Shown piece after piece: positions 1 through 9,371 of a DNA stretch of 64,000 nucleotides. The stretch lies in the NCBI RefSeq assembly GCF_910594005.1, contig NC_057819.1, positions 129,243,669-129,307,668 on the forward strand. The letters are read 5' to 3'. A program made the position numbers and the translations under genes. The notes beneath the pieces are model-generated. The model saw only the letters and a program-made list of their open reading frames with translations. It did no database searches and had not been told where the DNA came from. Every line of letters begins with the position of its first letter. Within the stretch, counting starts at the first letter, position 1. The DNA is from Cervus elaphus. Taxonomy: Eukaryota > Chordata > Mammalia > Artiodactyla > Cervidae.

Positions 1-37
1 GATCCAGCGCAGCCAAAATACAAATGAACACATTATT

Positions 38-40
<3 letters not shown>
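1..40 (+). mobile_element. 3' tail of a CHR-type SINE (cut by window edge)
   Basis: The first 40 bases, with 'gcgcagccaaaata' followed by an A/T-rich tail, match the 3' end typical of cetartiodactyl CHR SINEs, which end in 'cagccaaaataaataaa'. The body lies outside the window. It runs straight into the AT microsatellite, which probably grew from the SINE tail. Confidence 0.6.

Positions 41-83
<43 letters not shown>
41..83. repeat. (AT)n microsatellite
   Basis: About 21 uninterrupted AT units. The run is long enough to be polymorphic between animals. It probably seeded in the A/T-rich tail of the SINE just before it. Confidence 0.95.
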
Positions 84-90
<7 letters not shown>

Positions 91-213
91 TGTGTAAAGA
101 AAATACAATGGCCAAAAAAGTGAAACCATTGGATTTAAGCCTTGGCACCAAACTATAGTTAGACGCCCTTACATTTAGCCCCATTTGTAATAGGGGCTAT
201 ATACCACTCCTGA

Positions 214-408
214 GGGCTTCCCAGGTGGCTCAATGGTAAGGAATCTGCCTCCTAAGGCAGGAGACTTGGGTTCAATCCCTGGTCCAGGAAGATCCCCTGG
301 AGGGGGAAATGGCAACCCACTCCAGTATTCTTGTTTGGGAAAGTCCATGGACAGAGGAGTCTGTCGGGTCACAAAAGAGTTGGACACTTGGCAATCAAAC
401 AACAAAAA
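214..408 (+). mobile_element. Bov-tA-type SINE, full length
   Basis: The tRNA-derived head (gggcttcccaggtggctca) is followed by the box-B-like 'ggttcaatccctgg', the central 'ggcaacccactccagtattcttg' block and the 3' 'catggacagaggag' block, ending in an AAC-rich tail. This is the standard ruminant tRNA-derived SINE. Both frames over this stretch are SINE shadows and do not code for protein. Confidence 0.95.
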
Positions 409-547
409 GAAACCCATGCCTCCACAGCTGGGAGTGTCAAATTAGGTTAACATGTGTGCAAATGCACTGTCAGCTCTGAGGCATGGAGGATTATTACATA
501 TAGAATGCTTTCTGTTGAGTAGAAGAGAATTCCATCATTTAGCTTTG

Positions 548-745
548 ATGATAACGCTTTATTATAAAAGGAGAATCGCTGGGTCACAAGGTTGAGCATT
601 TTTATCCTAACCAGGTATCGCCAACTGGCTCTCTAAAACGATTGTATCAATCTCTGCTCGCTCCAGCAGCAGCATAAAAGAATGCCCATCTCCCCGTCAC
701 ATGGCCAGCCCTCCCTCTTTTATTTTGGCCAGTCTGATGGCAAGG
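548..745 (-). mobile_element. Ancient L1 (L1ME-like) fragment
   Basis: 'cgctgggtcacaaggttgag', 'cgccaactggctctctaaaa' and 'ccagtctgatggcaag' are decayed forms of a well-known antisense L1 3' region that normally reads 'tgctgggtca...attgccaaattgccctcc...gccaatctgatagg'. It is strongly diverged, so it inserted well before ruminants arose. No coding potential remains. Confidence 0.6.
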
Positions 746-844
746 AGGGGGGCGCCTCTGCCTAGCGAAATGCAAGTTCAAGTACATTCTTCCCAGAATT
801 CTTGTCAGAGATGAAAGTTGGAGATGAGCCAGATGTACCTCGTT

Positions 845-1240
845 AAGGGAATGAATAAATAAGTTGCAATGTATTCATACAGTGGATGGCTGTCTAGATG
901 TTAAAATGGATGAACTGATACATAATATATATGCATACACACATATATATGACAACACTGAGTGAAAAACATAAGCAGGACAACATGATGTAGCAAATTA
1001 TGTCATCTACATGCACTTTTAAAAGCACATAAAACGATACCAGGGATTGTTTATGGATGCACACATTTGTAATAAAAATATAAAAAATATGCACTGAATC
1101 CATGCCAAAATCATGATAGCAGTTACTTAGGGGAAGAAAGAGAGGGGGCCACGTGGGAGAGGGTGGGGGGAATACAGGGGGCTTTAATCTCATCTCCCAG
1201 TTTATATTCTTCAATAAAAGAGAAAATGATAAAAAAGAAA
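845..1240 (+). mobile_element. Ancient L1 3' UTR fragment
   Basis: The order 'gaatgaataaataagttgcaatgtattcatacagtgga', 'gtgaaaaacataagcagg', 'aaaatataaaaaatatgcac', 'agcagttactta' follows the sense 3' end of old L1ME elements. Its orientation is opposite to the fragment at 548-745, so the two are separate insertions or a rearranged copy. Subfamily not assigned. Confidence 0.5.
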
Positions 1241-1249
1241 AATACACTT

Positions 1250-1975
1250 ATCACTTTGTTTATCTGGCCTAGCAGATACCTGAATTCTTGCATCCCGGCT
1301 ACTGTATTTTCATTTTAATTATCGTTTTCATGGCTGAGGGTGAACTTCTTTAGAAGGGGACTGAGGGCATGGTGACCACCTCAACTCATTTTGTAACACT
1401 GCGTTGGTGGACACTCACGTGAAAAAAACAAAAGTCATGAACTTGGCCCTCAGAGAGTTCATGGCTTAGTGGGGAAAAGAGACTTAAACTGCGGTAAGTG
1501 CAAAGATGGGAAATTATAGGGTGCAGAGATAAAGTAAACCGGGGAAGTTAAATTTAAATTGGGGATTGGAAAGGGCATTTCTGAAAGACTGGTTTTAAAC
1601 AGAAGTCTGTTGGGGGAGGGGGGTTAGTGGCAAGTAGCTGGTGGGGGTTGTGGGACATGGGCTGGATGAGGGGGTCTTGGGAATGACGGGAGAAGCTTCC
1701 AGGCCCATCAGTGAAGACTTCGTTGGAAGGAAAGGAGGAGATCACTGGGGAGGGTTGCAGGGCAGAGCCTCACAGAAGGATGTTCATGGCAAGAGATAAA
1801 GCCAAAAGCTTCAATAGGGCACAGGCAGGCTGGAATGTGCAGGCCAAGGGGAGGATGTTTTCCGGTTTTGTTTGAATTTTATGAATAATGGAGTATCTTG
1901 ACAAGCGGGGTTTTTTGGGTTTTTTTTTTTTTTTTGGCCTTATGAGTAACAAAATAGCCTTGCAATTTGTTTTTA
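1250..1975. other. Non-coding stretch, nothing recognised
   Basis: Mixed-composition sequence with a T-run at about 1919-1936. No exon with plausible splice sites and no repeat I can name. Confidence 0.4.
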
Positions 1976-2165
1976 TAACTTCATTGTAAAAATGTTCAAA
2001 CACACAAAAGTAAAAGATCACAACGAAACCCTGGGTACCCAGCTTCAGTACAATCAATCTCACTTCCCTGACCCACGGGGTAGCATTTTGGAGAGAATCC
2101 AGCACATCTCACCACGTCACTTAGAAATATCACAGAACATAGCTCTAAAAGAGGAGGACTTTCTT
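1975..2165 (+). mobile_element. Decayed old interspersed repeat (L1/HAL1-like)
   Basis: 'cattgtaaaaatgttcaaacacacaaaagtaaaagat' followed by 'acccagcttcagtacaatcaatctc' resembles a common mammalian repeat with 'aaacatacagaaaagtagagag...cccagcttcaacaattatcaac'. Divergence is high and the family name is uncertain. Confidence 0.35.
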
Positions 2166-2169
2166 TTGG

Positions 2170-3260
2170 GAAAGAGAACCAAACTGCAAGTTCTTGCCTA
2201 AAAACTGAATAATAGTTTCTGAATGATACCAAATCTTTGAAGAGCTGTAAGCAGGAGAATCACATCACACGACTTCTAAGAAAACATCGTGGGTGTCCTG
2301 TGCTGGAGCAGAATTGGGGGCTGCAGAAAGGGAGGCAGAGCATTAGGAGGCCACGGTGGAGACCGAGGCGGGGCCTGGGGGCGGCTGGACCAGGGCGGTG
2401 AGGGGGACGCGGGGAGAGTGCGGACGTCGGCGACTTGGGAGGTGGACGCACAGACTTGGGGATGGAGAGAGTGAGGATGAGACGGGGAGGTGCCCAGCTC
2501 TGACCCAGAGGCTCCCTCGCAAGTACCCAGGAGAGCGGAGGTGCTGCCACTGAGTTGAGGACACTGGGCGGACGGTGGTGAGTGTGGGCAGGAGAAGCGG
2601 TGAAGAGTTCAGCTTTAAGGATCTCTGTCCGCGCCGAGGAGTTTGCTCAGAGGGGTGATGAAAGAGATGCCTGTCTCACCTCTTTACTTTTTCACTTTTT
2701 TACTCCCAGACCCCCACTTCTCTGCCTCCTCCTCCTCCCCTCTCCAAGGTGTCACGAAAGTCAACAGAAAGGCCACAGCCACCAGCCACAGCCAAGAAGA
2801 CCTTTCAGAAAAGTTTTTAAAGGCAGTGAGTCGAAAGCCAGATTTAAGGGGTTAAGAAAGGGAAGATGTAGAAAGACACAGCAGAACTTGCTTGGCATGA
2901 ATTCAAGAAATTTGGCAGGAAGAGGCAGTTGAGAAATGGGATGGTAACTGGAAGAGGCAGAAGGGTCAAGGGAAGCTTTTTCACTTTGGGAATACCTGCT
3001 TCTATTTAAAGATGTTATGAAAAGACTCCATGAAAGAAGAGAATAAAAAAAACCCGAGCATATCAGAGAGGGACAAGTGCACAAAGGAGGAGGATCCCTT
3101 GGGAGCTGGGAAACGTCTGACCGCAGAGAAAAGGGACATCTGATTTCTCAGCCTGGAAAGATGAGACCATGGGCCCAGGGAGAGAGGCGCCGATGAGTGA
3201 TGCACTCTGGGTGTGCAGCCGCCTTGGTTCCCATCAAACATGAACTGAGAGTGAACTAAA
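2170..3260. other. Unique intergenic DNA with a small GC-rich patch
   Basis: About 2340-2590 is GC-rich with scattered CpGs, but it is short and has no convincing exon. The rest is ordinary unique sequence. The several open frames here are short and overlap on both strands, as expected by chance. Confidence 0.4.
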
Positions 3261-3265
3261 GCAGC

Positions 3266-3378
3266 ACGTCCAACACGTGATGCACATACACGTCACCTAG
3301 GGATCTGTCAAAATACACATTCTGATTTAGTATGTCTGGGGTGAGGCCTGAGAATCTGCATTTCCAAGTGGAGCCCTT
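3266..3378 (+). mobile_element. MER5A-like DNA transposon remnant
   Basis: 'tctggggtgaggcctgagaatctgcattt' is the diagnostic core of MER5A, a non-autonomous hAT-Charlie element ('gtctggggtggggcctgagaatttgcattt'). The flanking 'cacctagggatctgtcaaaat' fits the preceding part. Both termini are eroded. Confidence 0.75.
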
Positions 3379-3387
3379 GTTACTGGT

Positions 3388-3424
3388 CTGTGCGTGTGTG
3401 TGCGTGTGTGTGTGTGTGTGCGTG
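3388..3424. repeat. (TG)n microsatellite
   Basis: TG dinucleotides with two TGCG interruptions, directly abutting the tail side of the minus-strand SINE that follows. It is the expanded terminal repeat of that SINE (CA on the SINE strand). Confidence 0.9.
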
Positions 3425-3615
3425 CCAGGTGTGTCTGACTCTTCCCAACCCTTTGGACTGTAGCCCATCAGGCTCCGCTGTCCGTGGGATTTCCCAGGCA
3501 AGGACACTGGAGTGGGTTGCCATTTCCTCCTCCAGAGAATCCTCCCCTGGAGCCATCAAGCCCTCATCTCCTGCGTTGCAGGCTGGTTCTTTACCACTGA
3601 GCCATCAGGGAAGAT
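3425..3615 (-). mobile_element. Bov-tA-type SINE
   Basis: The reverse complement carries the whole SINE order: 'ctttggactgtagcccatcaggctcc', 'gggatttcccaggcaa', 'ggttgccatttcctcctcca' and 'ttctttaccactgagccatcaggg'. Orientation is minus. Confidence 0.93.
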
Positions 3616-3639
3616 GCTTGGCCTCTGTGTACAATATCC

Positions 3640-4070
3640 AGCTACTAAGAGTCTTAGGATGGGGGAACAGAGAACCACATGGAACAGAGGAGATGATCAA
3701 AAGCATAACAGAAGGAAACGTCCGTGAGCTGAAGGAAGGTCTCCAAAGGAAAGGGCTCACCAAACAGGATGAACGAAACAAGACAATCCAGAGTGGAACA
3801 GGACATGCTGGTGAAATTTCAGCACGAGGACCACAAGAAATTCTCTGCACAGATAACCAACAGGTTGTCTGCAAAGCTAGGAGAATAAAACTAGTATCAT
3901 TGTTTCATCAGAAACGCAGGGGCTCTGATACAGACAGTGTTCTACGGGGAGATTATTCTCAACTTACATCTTAATACACCCAGCCCAACTATCACTCCAA
4001 GAGGCTACTCAGATCCAAAGCACAACTTACTCAACAGGGACCTATGGATTTGGTTTCTCATTTCATCTCT
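3640..4070 (+). mobile_element. Ancient LINE coding-region fragment (HAL1/L1M-like)
   Basis: The open frame across here (3390-3974) is the only long one nearby, but its sequence ('...caaagctaggagaataaaactag...cacccagcccaactatcactccaag') follows the old L1/HAL1 stretch that usually reads '...ctatacccagc(c)aaactatcattcaag'. I therefore read it as a decayed LINE frame and not as a host gene. Exact family uncertain. Confidence 0.45.
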
Positions 4071-4152
4071 CTACCGGCAAAATGGCAACCTGAAACTCAG
4101 TAAAAACAAGGCAGTGAAAGAAACAAAGTTCAGATATACCGATCTGATTTCC

Positions 4153-4442
4153 TTTTTAAAAGAATTATTTATTTTTGTCTGTGCTGAGTCTTGCTGTGCA
4201 TCGGCTTTCTCTAGCCGTGATGAGCTGGGACTGTTCCTCTTTGGGGTGCATGGGCTTCTCACTGCGGTGGCTTCTCTTGTTTCGGAGCACCGGCTCTTGA
4301 GCACAAGTTCAGTAGCTGTGGCATGGAGCACGGGCTTAGCTGCTCCTTGGTGTGGGGGATCTTCCTGGACCAGGAGTTGAACCCAGGCCCCCTGCATTGG
4401 CAGGTGGATTCCCAACCACTGGACGACCCGGGAAGTCTTCCT
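4153..4442 (-). mobile_element. CHR-2-like SINE, full length, with target-site duplication
   Basis: The minus-strand SINE carries 'ttggggtgcatgggcttctcac', 'gcggtggcttctcttgt', 'ggcatggagcacgggcttagctgctcc' and ends at 'gggaagtc'. It is flanked by GATCTGATTTCC (4141-4152) and GATCTCATTTCC (4443-4454), an 11 of 12 match, which defines the insertion precisely. Confidence 0.92.
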
Positions 4443-4564
4443 GATCTCATTTCCTGAATTTACCTAGAGGAAGTCAAGAGCTGAATGAGAGAGAGTAAAA
4501 AACGAGGGACAGCCATTTAGGGATGAGGGAGAGGTCATGTCATCAAGAGAGGCGAGGAGAGGAT

Positions 4565-4985
4565 GACGGCAGAAACGAGCCAAAGAGGTCCGTCCACTCC
4601 TCTGTCGATGGCCGTTTAGGTTGCTTCCATGTCTTGGCTAAGGTAAACAGTGCTGCAATGAATATTAGGGGGTGCGTGTATCTTTTCGAGTTTTCTCCAG
4701 ATATATGCCCAGGGGTGGGATGCCAGGAAACCATATGGTAACTCTATTTTTAGTTTTTAAAGAAGCCTCCATACTGTTTTCCATGGTGGCTGTATCGCTG
4801 TATCAATTTACATTCCCACCAACAGCATAGGAAGGTTCCTTTTCCTCCACACCCTCTCCAGCATTTATTAATGTTATTCCTAGACTTTTTTTGATGGCGG
4901 TCATTCTGACCAGGCTGAGGTGATTCCTTGTTGGAGTTTCGATTTGCATTTCACTAACAATGAGTGATGTTTTGGCTGGCCCACT
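4565..4985 (-). mobile_element. L1 3' fragment, antisense
   Basis: 'ttaggttgcttccatgtcttggct', 'gtgctgcaatgaatattagggg', 'ccatactgttttccatggtggc', 'caatttacattcccaccaacag' and 'tttcgatttgcatttc' give the classic antisense 3' part of mammalian L1. It is better preserved than the other L1 pieces in the window, so it is younger. Confidence 0.9.
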
Positions 4986-5227
4986 CTTTATATTGTATCA
5001 ATTCCTACCAGGTGCCATTTTTAGCCAGAGAGAAGACAGAGGTAGGGCGACCACCAGCATACAACCTCCCTGAACTGCTGCCCTCAGATAGCTTCGGACG
5101 GGGCCAGGGAGGCAGGCTGAAACCTGGGCCTGCAAGAAGACGATAAGAGCCGAGATGGACACTCTCAGAATCCCCAAATCTAGGACACGTATGGAACTAC
5201 GCATCATGTTCTTTTCAAGTGAACGTT

Positions 5228-5680
5228 GGCACATTTTTTCTGTAAAGGGCTAGTTAGCGAATATAGCGGCTTCCCAGTGGCACAGTGGTAAACAATCGGC
5301 CTGCAATGCAGGCAACGTGGGTTCGATCCCTGGGTCGGGAAGATCCCCTGGAGGAGGAAATGGCGACCCACTCCAGTATCCTTGCCTGAAGAATCCCATG
5401 GACAGAGGAGCCTGGCGGGCTACAGTCCATGAGGTCGCAGAGAGCTGGACACGACTGAGCTACTGAGTACGCACGCATGCAATTTAATATTGAAAATTTG
5501 CAATCCATAAAGTCTCTGTCCCAACTATTCAACTCTGCTATTAAACAGTAACTGCAAGGAACCAGAGACAATAGGGAAGTGAATGGGCATGATGGTGCCA
5601 ATAAAACTTTATTTACAAAAATTGCTGGCAGGTGGGATCTGGCCTGAAGGCTGTAGTTTACCAGCCTGCCCTGGAGCAAA
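5228..5680 (+). mobile_element. hAT-Charlie-type MITE interrupted by a SINE
   Basis: 'tctgtaaagggctagttagcgaata' before the SINE and 'tctctgtcccaactattcaactctgc...ccaataaaactttatttacaaaaa...ggctgtagtttaccagcc' after it are the two parts of one common hAT-family MER element. The copy is split at about 5267 by the SINE at 5268-5475. The MER name is left open because several related consensuses share this core. Confidence 0.65.
5268..5475 (+). mobile_element. Bov-tA-type SINE inside a DNA transposon
   Basis: Complete from 'ggcttcccagtggcacagtggt' to 'gacacgactgagctactgag'. It splits the older hAT element around it, so it is the younger of the two. Confidence 0.95.
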
Positions 5681-5871
5681 GTCTAGTTCTACTATCTGAA
5701 GAAGTAACTGCAGGATTGTTTCAAAATTCTAAGCAATCTGTGGAATGATTTTCATTATGGATTGCATAGTAATGAGAAGCAACCTCATGCCTGAAATCCA
5801 CACAGCTTTTCAACATAACTAGTTCTATAAAACCTTATTTCTTAGAAATTAAATGAATGAACGTAATTGTA
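5680..5871. other. Short unique spacer
   Basis: AT-rich unique sequence between two SINEs. Nothing recognised. Confidence 0.4.
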
Positions 5872-6088
5872 TGGGCTTTCCTGGTGGTTGTCAGTAAAGA
5901 ATCTGCCTGCAATGCAGGAGACCTGGGTTCCATCCCTAGGTGGGGAAGATCCCTTGGAGAAGGGAATAGCAACCCACTCCTGTATTCTTGCCTGGAAAAT
6001 CCCATGGACAGAGGAGCCTGGCGGATTGCAGTCCATAGTCACAAAGAGTCAGAAGTGGCTTAGCTACTAAACCACCACCACCACATGT
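5872..6088 (+). mobile_element. Bov-tA-type SINE with (CCA)n tail
   Basis: All SINE blocks are present, from 'gggctttcctggtggttgtcag' to 'agctactaaaccaccaccaccac'. The CCA-rich tail is a known Bov-tA feature. Confidence 0.95.
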
Positions 6089-6447
6089 GATTGTATAAGT
6101 TACAGGCATTAGTTGGAGATTGGGTTAATTTTCAGGCAGTAGTAATGTTTGCTGTAAATACAAATATGGGAAAATACACACTTGAGGTGTAAATAGCCTA
6201 ATTTGCAAGGTCAGTGGAAGGAAAGACACAGTGATGGAATTGAAAGGCTGTTCACACTTGATATACATTTTCCAGTGGTTTTGAATTCCTTGAATATATA
6301 TTATCGCTGGGTCTGACTGTGGTTATTTGACATACACAGAGCAAAACTGGTGAAAATCCCTGCCTTTAAGATGCTTATATTCCAGTTGGGAAAGATGGGC
6401 AATAAAGATACTAACAAGTATTTAAAATCTAAGGTATATCAGATGGT

Positions 6448-6655
6448 CATTGTTATTGTTCCACTAAGCCATGTTAAACTCTTTTGCAACCCCAGGGACT
6501 ATAGCCCTCCAGGCTTCTCTTGGGATTTCCCAGGCAAGAATACCGGAATGGGTTGCCATTTCCTTCTCCAAGAGATCTTCCTGACCCCAGTGAAGGAACC
6601 CAAGTCTCCTGATTGGCAGGCAGATTCTTTACCACTAAGACACCTGGGAAGCCCA
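6448..6655 (-). mobile_element. Bov-tA-type SINE
   Basis: The reverse-oriented copy runs from 'ccactaagccatgttaaactcttttgcaacccc' to 'gacacctgggaagccca'. It is about as diverged as its neighbours. Confidence 0.93.
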
Positions 6656-6717
6656 TATCATATGGTCACACGGTGATAGAAGTGCTGAATGAAAGAAAGT
6701 CGGAGGAAGCATAGGGC

Positions 6718-6780
6718 GTGTGTGTGTGTGTGTGTGTGTGCATGTGCACACATGTGTGTATACGTGCATATGTGTGCAGG
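6718..6780. repeat. TG-rich low-complexity repeat
   Basis: A pure (TG)n run at about 6719-6740 grades into imperfect TG/CA sequence ('catgtgcacacatgtgtgtatacgtgcat'). Alternating purine-pyrimidine DNA of this kind can adopt Z-DNA. Confidence 0.85.
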
Positions 6781-6789
6781 GCACATGTG

Positions 6790-8040
6790 CAGGTCATGTC
6801 ACCCTGCCAACAACTGTGCTGACCAGGGAATGTCTCCCCCTTACCAGTAGTGACTGTTTGTGAGCATCGCCCTCCAGGTGGGTTCCTTTTTCAAAGTGGT
6901 TGACTGGCCGGGTACCATTTAAACAGAGACACAGTGAAGGTGGAGGGGGGAGCCCTGCGGACACTGGGAGGACAGGCGTTTCAGGCTCAGGGATGGGCAG
7001 GCCCCCGCCTAAGGCAGCCATGCCGTGTGTAGCGTGGCTTCGAAAGAGTCAAGAGGTGAGTGTTCCTGACGCCGACGGTGCCCAATCAAAGGCACTCACC
7101 TTTTAGGTTGGGAGAGCTCGCCTTTGATGGCTCTGAAAGGCAGAGTCACAGTTTCCTCCCGTACTAAGCAGATGAAATAAGCCCTGCTCAAGTTCAAGTT
7201 CATTGCTCTGTGATTTTGAATGGCCTTAAACGACTCTAAATCCTTGTCTAATTTAAAGATCAATGTCCCGGCCACCCAGAGGCGGGCTTCTCTGTGGTGC
7301 TCTACCCTGTATTGTAGACACGTTAAGGACACTCTTGAGGAAAGTCTATGCTGGTTTTGTTCCTGGAACAACCACAAAGTGCACACTTGACCCCAACCCA
7401 CTTCCTCCTTCCTGGGCCTGCCAGCAGTATGTCTTTATAGCGCCCTCTCCTGTCCAGTGTGAGCACTGCTTCTCCACCAGACGTGACTGCATCTCCCCAA
7501 CACGCTGAGCCGGGGGCTCAGAATGACTGAAAATGGCCTGGATACAGCAGATGCCTGTGTTTCCTCATGCATTCACTTCCTTCCCCAGCCTAGCCTACAT
7601 TTAGCAGTTTTATTGTTTAAAAATGCTGTCTCCTGTGGTCTGTTAACCTCCATTCTCTCTGGCTTGCATCTGGCTCCGGACCAGCAGGCCATGTGCGTTT
7701 CATTTCTGCACCAGTATTGGTGGGTTTCTCCTCCATCTCTCTGTGTCTCTTTTCCTCCTCTTGGAGGGCATGGAAGATGAAACCCCGGACCATTTAGGTA
7801 TATTCACAGCCAATCAGATCCTGGGTTTGGGAGACGGGTAGCTACACCCATGGTGCTTCTGGCCTTAGCACAGGAAAGCCAGAGAAGCAGGCTGCCCCCA
7901 GCCCAGCCGTGAACATGTGCTATTTTCTTAGGCCCTTTCTCCTAAGAGAGTGACAGTAAGTTATAGCACATAATTGAGGATGGGGTGGATCTTGGGTTAA
8001 GGGACTATAGCGGTGTAAACTGTATTCTACCCCAATTTTC
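6790..8040. other. Unique intergenic DNA
   Basis: No recognised repeat or exon. Frames in this block are short and lack paired splice sites or conserved-looking protein. Confidence 0.4.
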
Positions 8041-8044
8041 AACT

Positions 8045-8520
8045 TTCACAAATGTGACAATATTTGGAAATGGGGTCTCTTGGAGACATTAATAATTGGG
8101 TTTAGATGGGTACATAAGGATGGGACAGCAAAGGCAGGATTGGTGTCCTTATAAGAAGAGGAAGTGGGGGACTTCCCTGACAGCCCAGTGGTAAAGAATT
8201 TGTCTTCCGATGCAGAGGATTCAGGTTTGATCCCAGGTTGGGGAACTAGGATCCCACATGTCTCAGAGCAACTAAGCCCATGCGCTGCAACTACTGAGCC
8301 TGCATGCCTCAACTAGGGCCCAACACAGCCAAAAATAAATCAACAAATATTTTTTTAAAAGAAAGAGGAAGTGAGCCCGCCCAGAGCTCCTTCCCTTCCT
8401 CCAGCCTCCCCCGCCCCCGGCCCCACCAACCCCGTCCCCTCTCTCTCTCACATGAGGACACAGCAAGAAAGCGGCCGTCTACAAGCCGGGAGGTGCGCCT
8501 TCCCCAAGAGTTGACTATAC
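8045..8520 (+). mobile_element. Old interspersed repeat split by a SINE
   Basis: 'aaatgtgacaatatttggaaatggggtctc...ggtgtccttataagaagaggaagtg' and, after the SINE, 'ctcacatgaggacacagcaagaaagcggcc' follow a widespread mammalian repeat ('gtgaccttatttggaaatagggtc...tggtgtccttataagaga'). A second, antisense copy lies at about 50.64-51.12 kb. I do not assign a family name. Confidence 0.5.
8167..8362 (+). mobile_element. CHR-type SINE with 11-bp target-site duplication
   Basis: It runs from 'gggacttccctgacagccca' to the A-rich 'cagccaaaaataaatcaac' tail. AAGAGGAAGTG occurs at 8156-8166 and again at 8363-8373, a perfect target-site duplication. Confidence 0.95.
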
Positions 8521-8964
8521 CAGCCCCTTGACCTTGGACTTTCCAGCCCGCAGCCTGTGGCATTGGGTTAGGGAAGCCCCAGCTGCCTGAGACAGGACCC
8601 CAGAGCATCCCTCTTTTCCGATGGAGACTAATAAACCTCTCCTATCAACTTGACTCCATCCCTTTCTCCGTCCTCAAAACAGAACAAACAAAAAAAAGAA
8701 TGCCATTAATTATTTACCAGGAGCCGTGTTTCAAGGCAATTAGTTGTCTGAGTTCCCTTCAGGTGGAGCAGAGATGGTTCTGCTGAGGGTCCCTGCTCTG
8801 CGGGACTTCTCCCAGATGTGGCCATGGCAACCCCCAGAACAGCAGGGAGTGAGATGCTGTGGAGGGGGGAAGGGGGAAGGAGTGGGGAGGAACTGGGGGG
8901 AGAGGGAAGGATGGGTTTGGGAAGTATTTCTGCCCTGAAACCTGTAATTTAAGGACGGCTTCAG

Positions 8965-9095
8965 GGACTTCCCTGATGGTCCAGTGGTTGAGAATCTGCG
9001 CTGCAGCCACAGCGGGGGAGGGTTCAATCCTGGGTTAGGGAAGTAAGATCTCACATGCTGCAAGGTGCTCCCAAAAATAAATAAAAACCATTTCA
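8965..9095 (+). mobile_element. CHR-type SINE, short form
   Basis: It starts 'gggacttccctgatggtccagtggttgagaatctgc' and ends 'caaaaataaataaaaacc', but the middle section is missing, so this is an internally deleted copy. Confidence 0.88.
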
Positions 9096-9140
9096 ACCCT
9101 AACCCTCTTCTGGTCTCTCTTTCTTCTTCCTTCTAGATGG

Positions 9141-9359
9141 CCTGTGTTCTAAGTTGCTTAGTTGTGTCCGACTCTTTGCAACCCCATGGCGGTAGCCCAC
9201 CAGGCTCCTCTGTCCATGGGATTCTCCAGGCGAGAATACTGGAGTGGGTTGCCATGCCCTCCTCCAGGGGATCTTCCCCACCCAGGGATCTAACCCACAT
9301 CTCTCACGTCTTGCATTGGCAGGCGGGCTCTTTACCACGAGCGCCCCCGGGGAAGCCCT
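9141..9359 (-). mobile_element. Bov-tA-type SINE with target-site duplication
   Basis: Reverse copy from 'ctaagttgcttagttgtgtccgac' to 'gaagccct'. The flanks CCTTCTAGATGG (9129-9140) and CCTCCTAGATGG (9360-9371) match at 11 of 12 positions. Confidence 0.94.
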
Positions 9360-9371
9360 CCTCCTAGATGG

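Noticed and set aside
3390..3974. 194-codon plus frame that looks protein-like
   Set aside because: Starts inside a SINE and runs through a decayed LINE coding region; better explained as repeat sequence.
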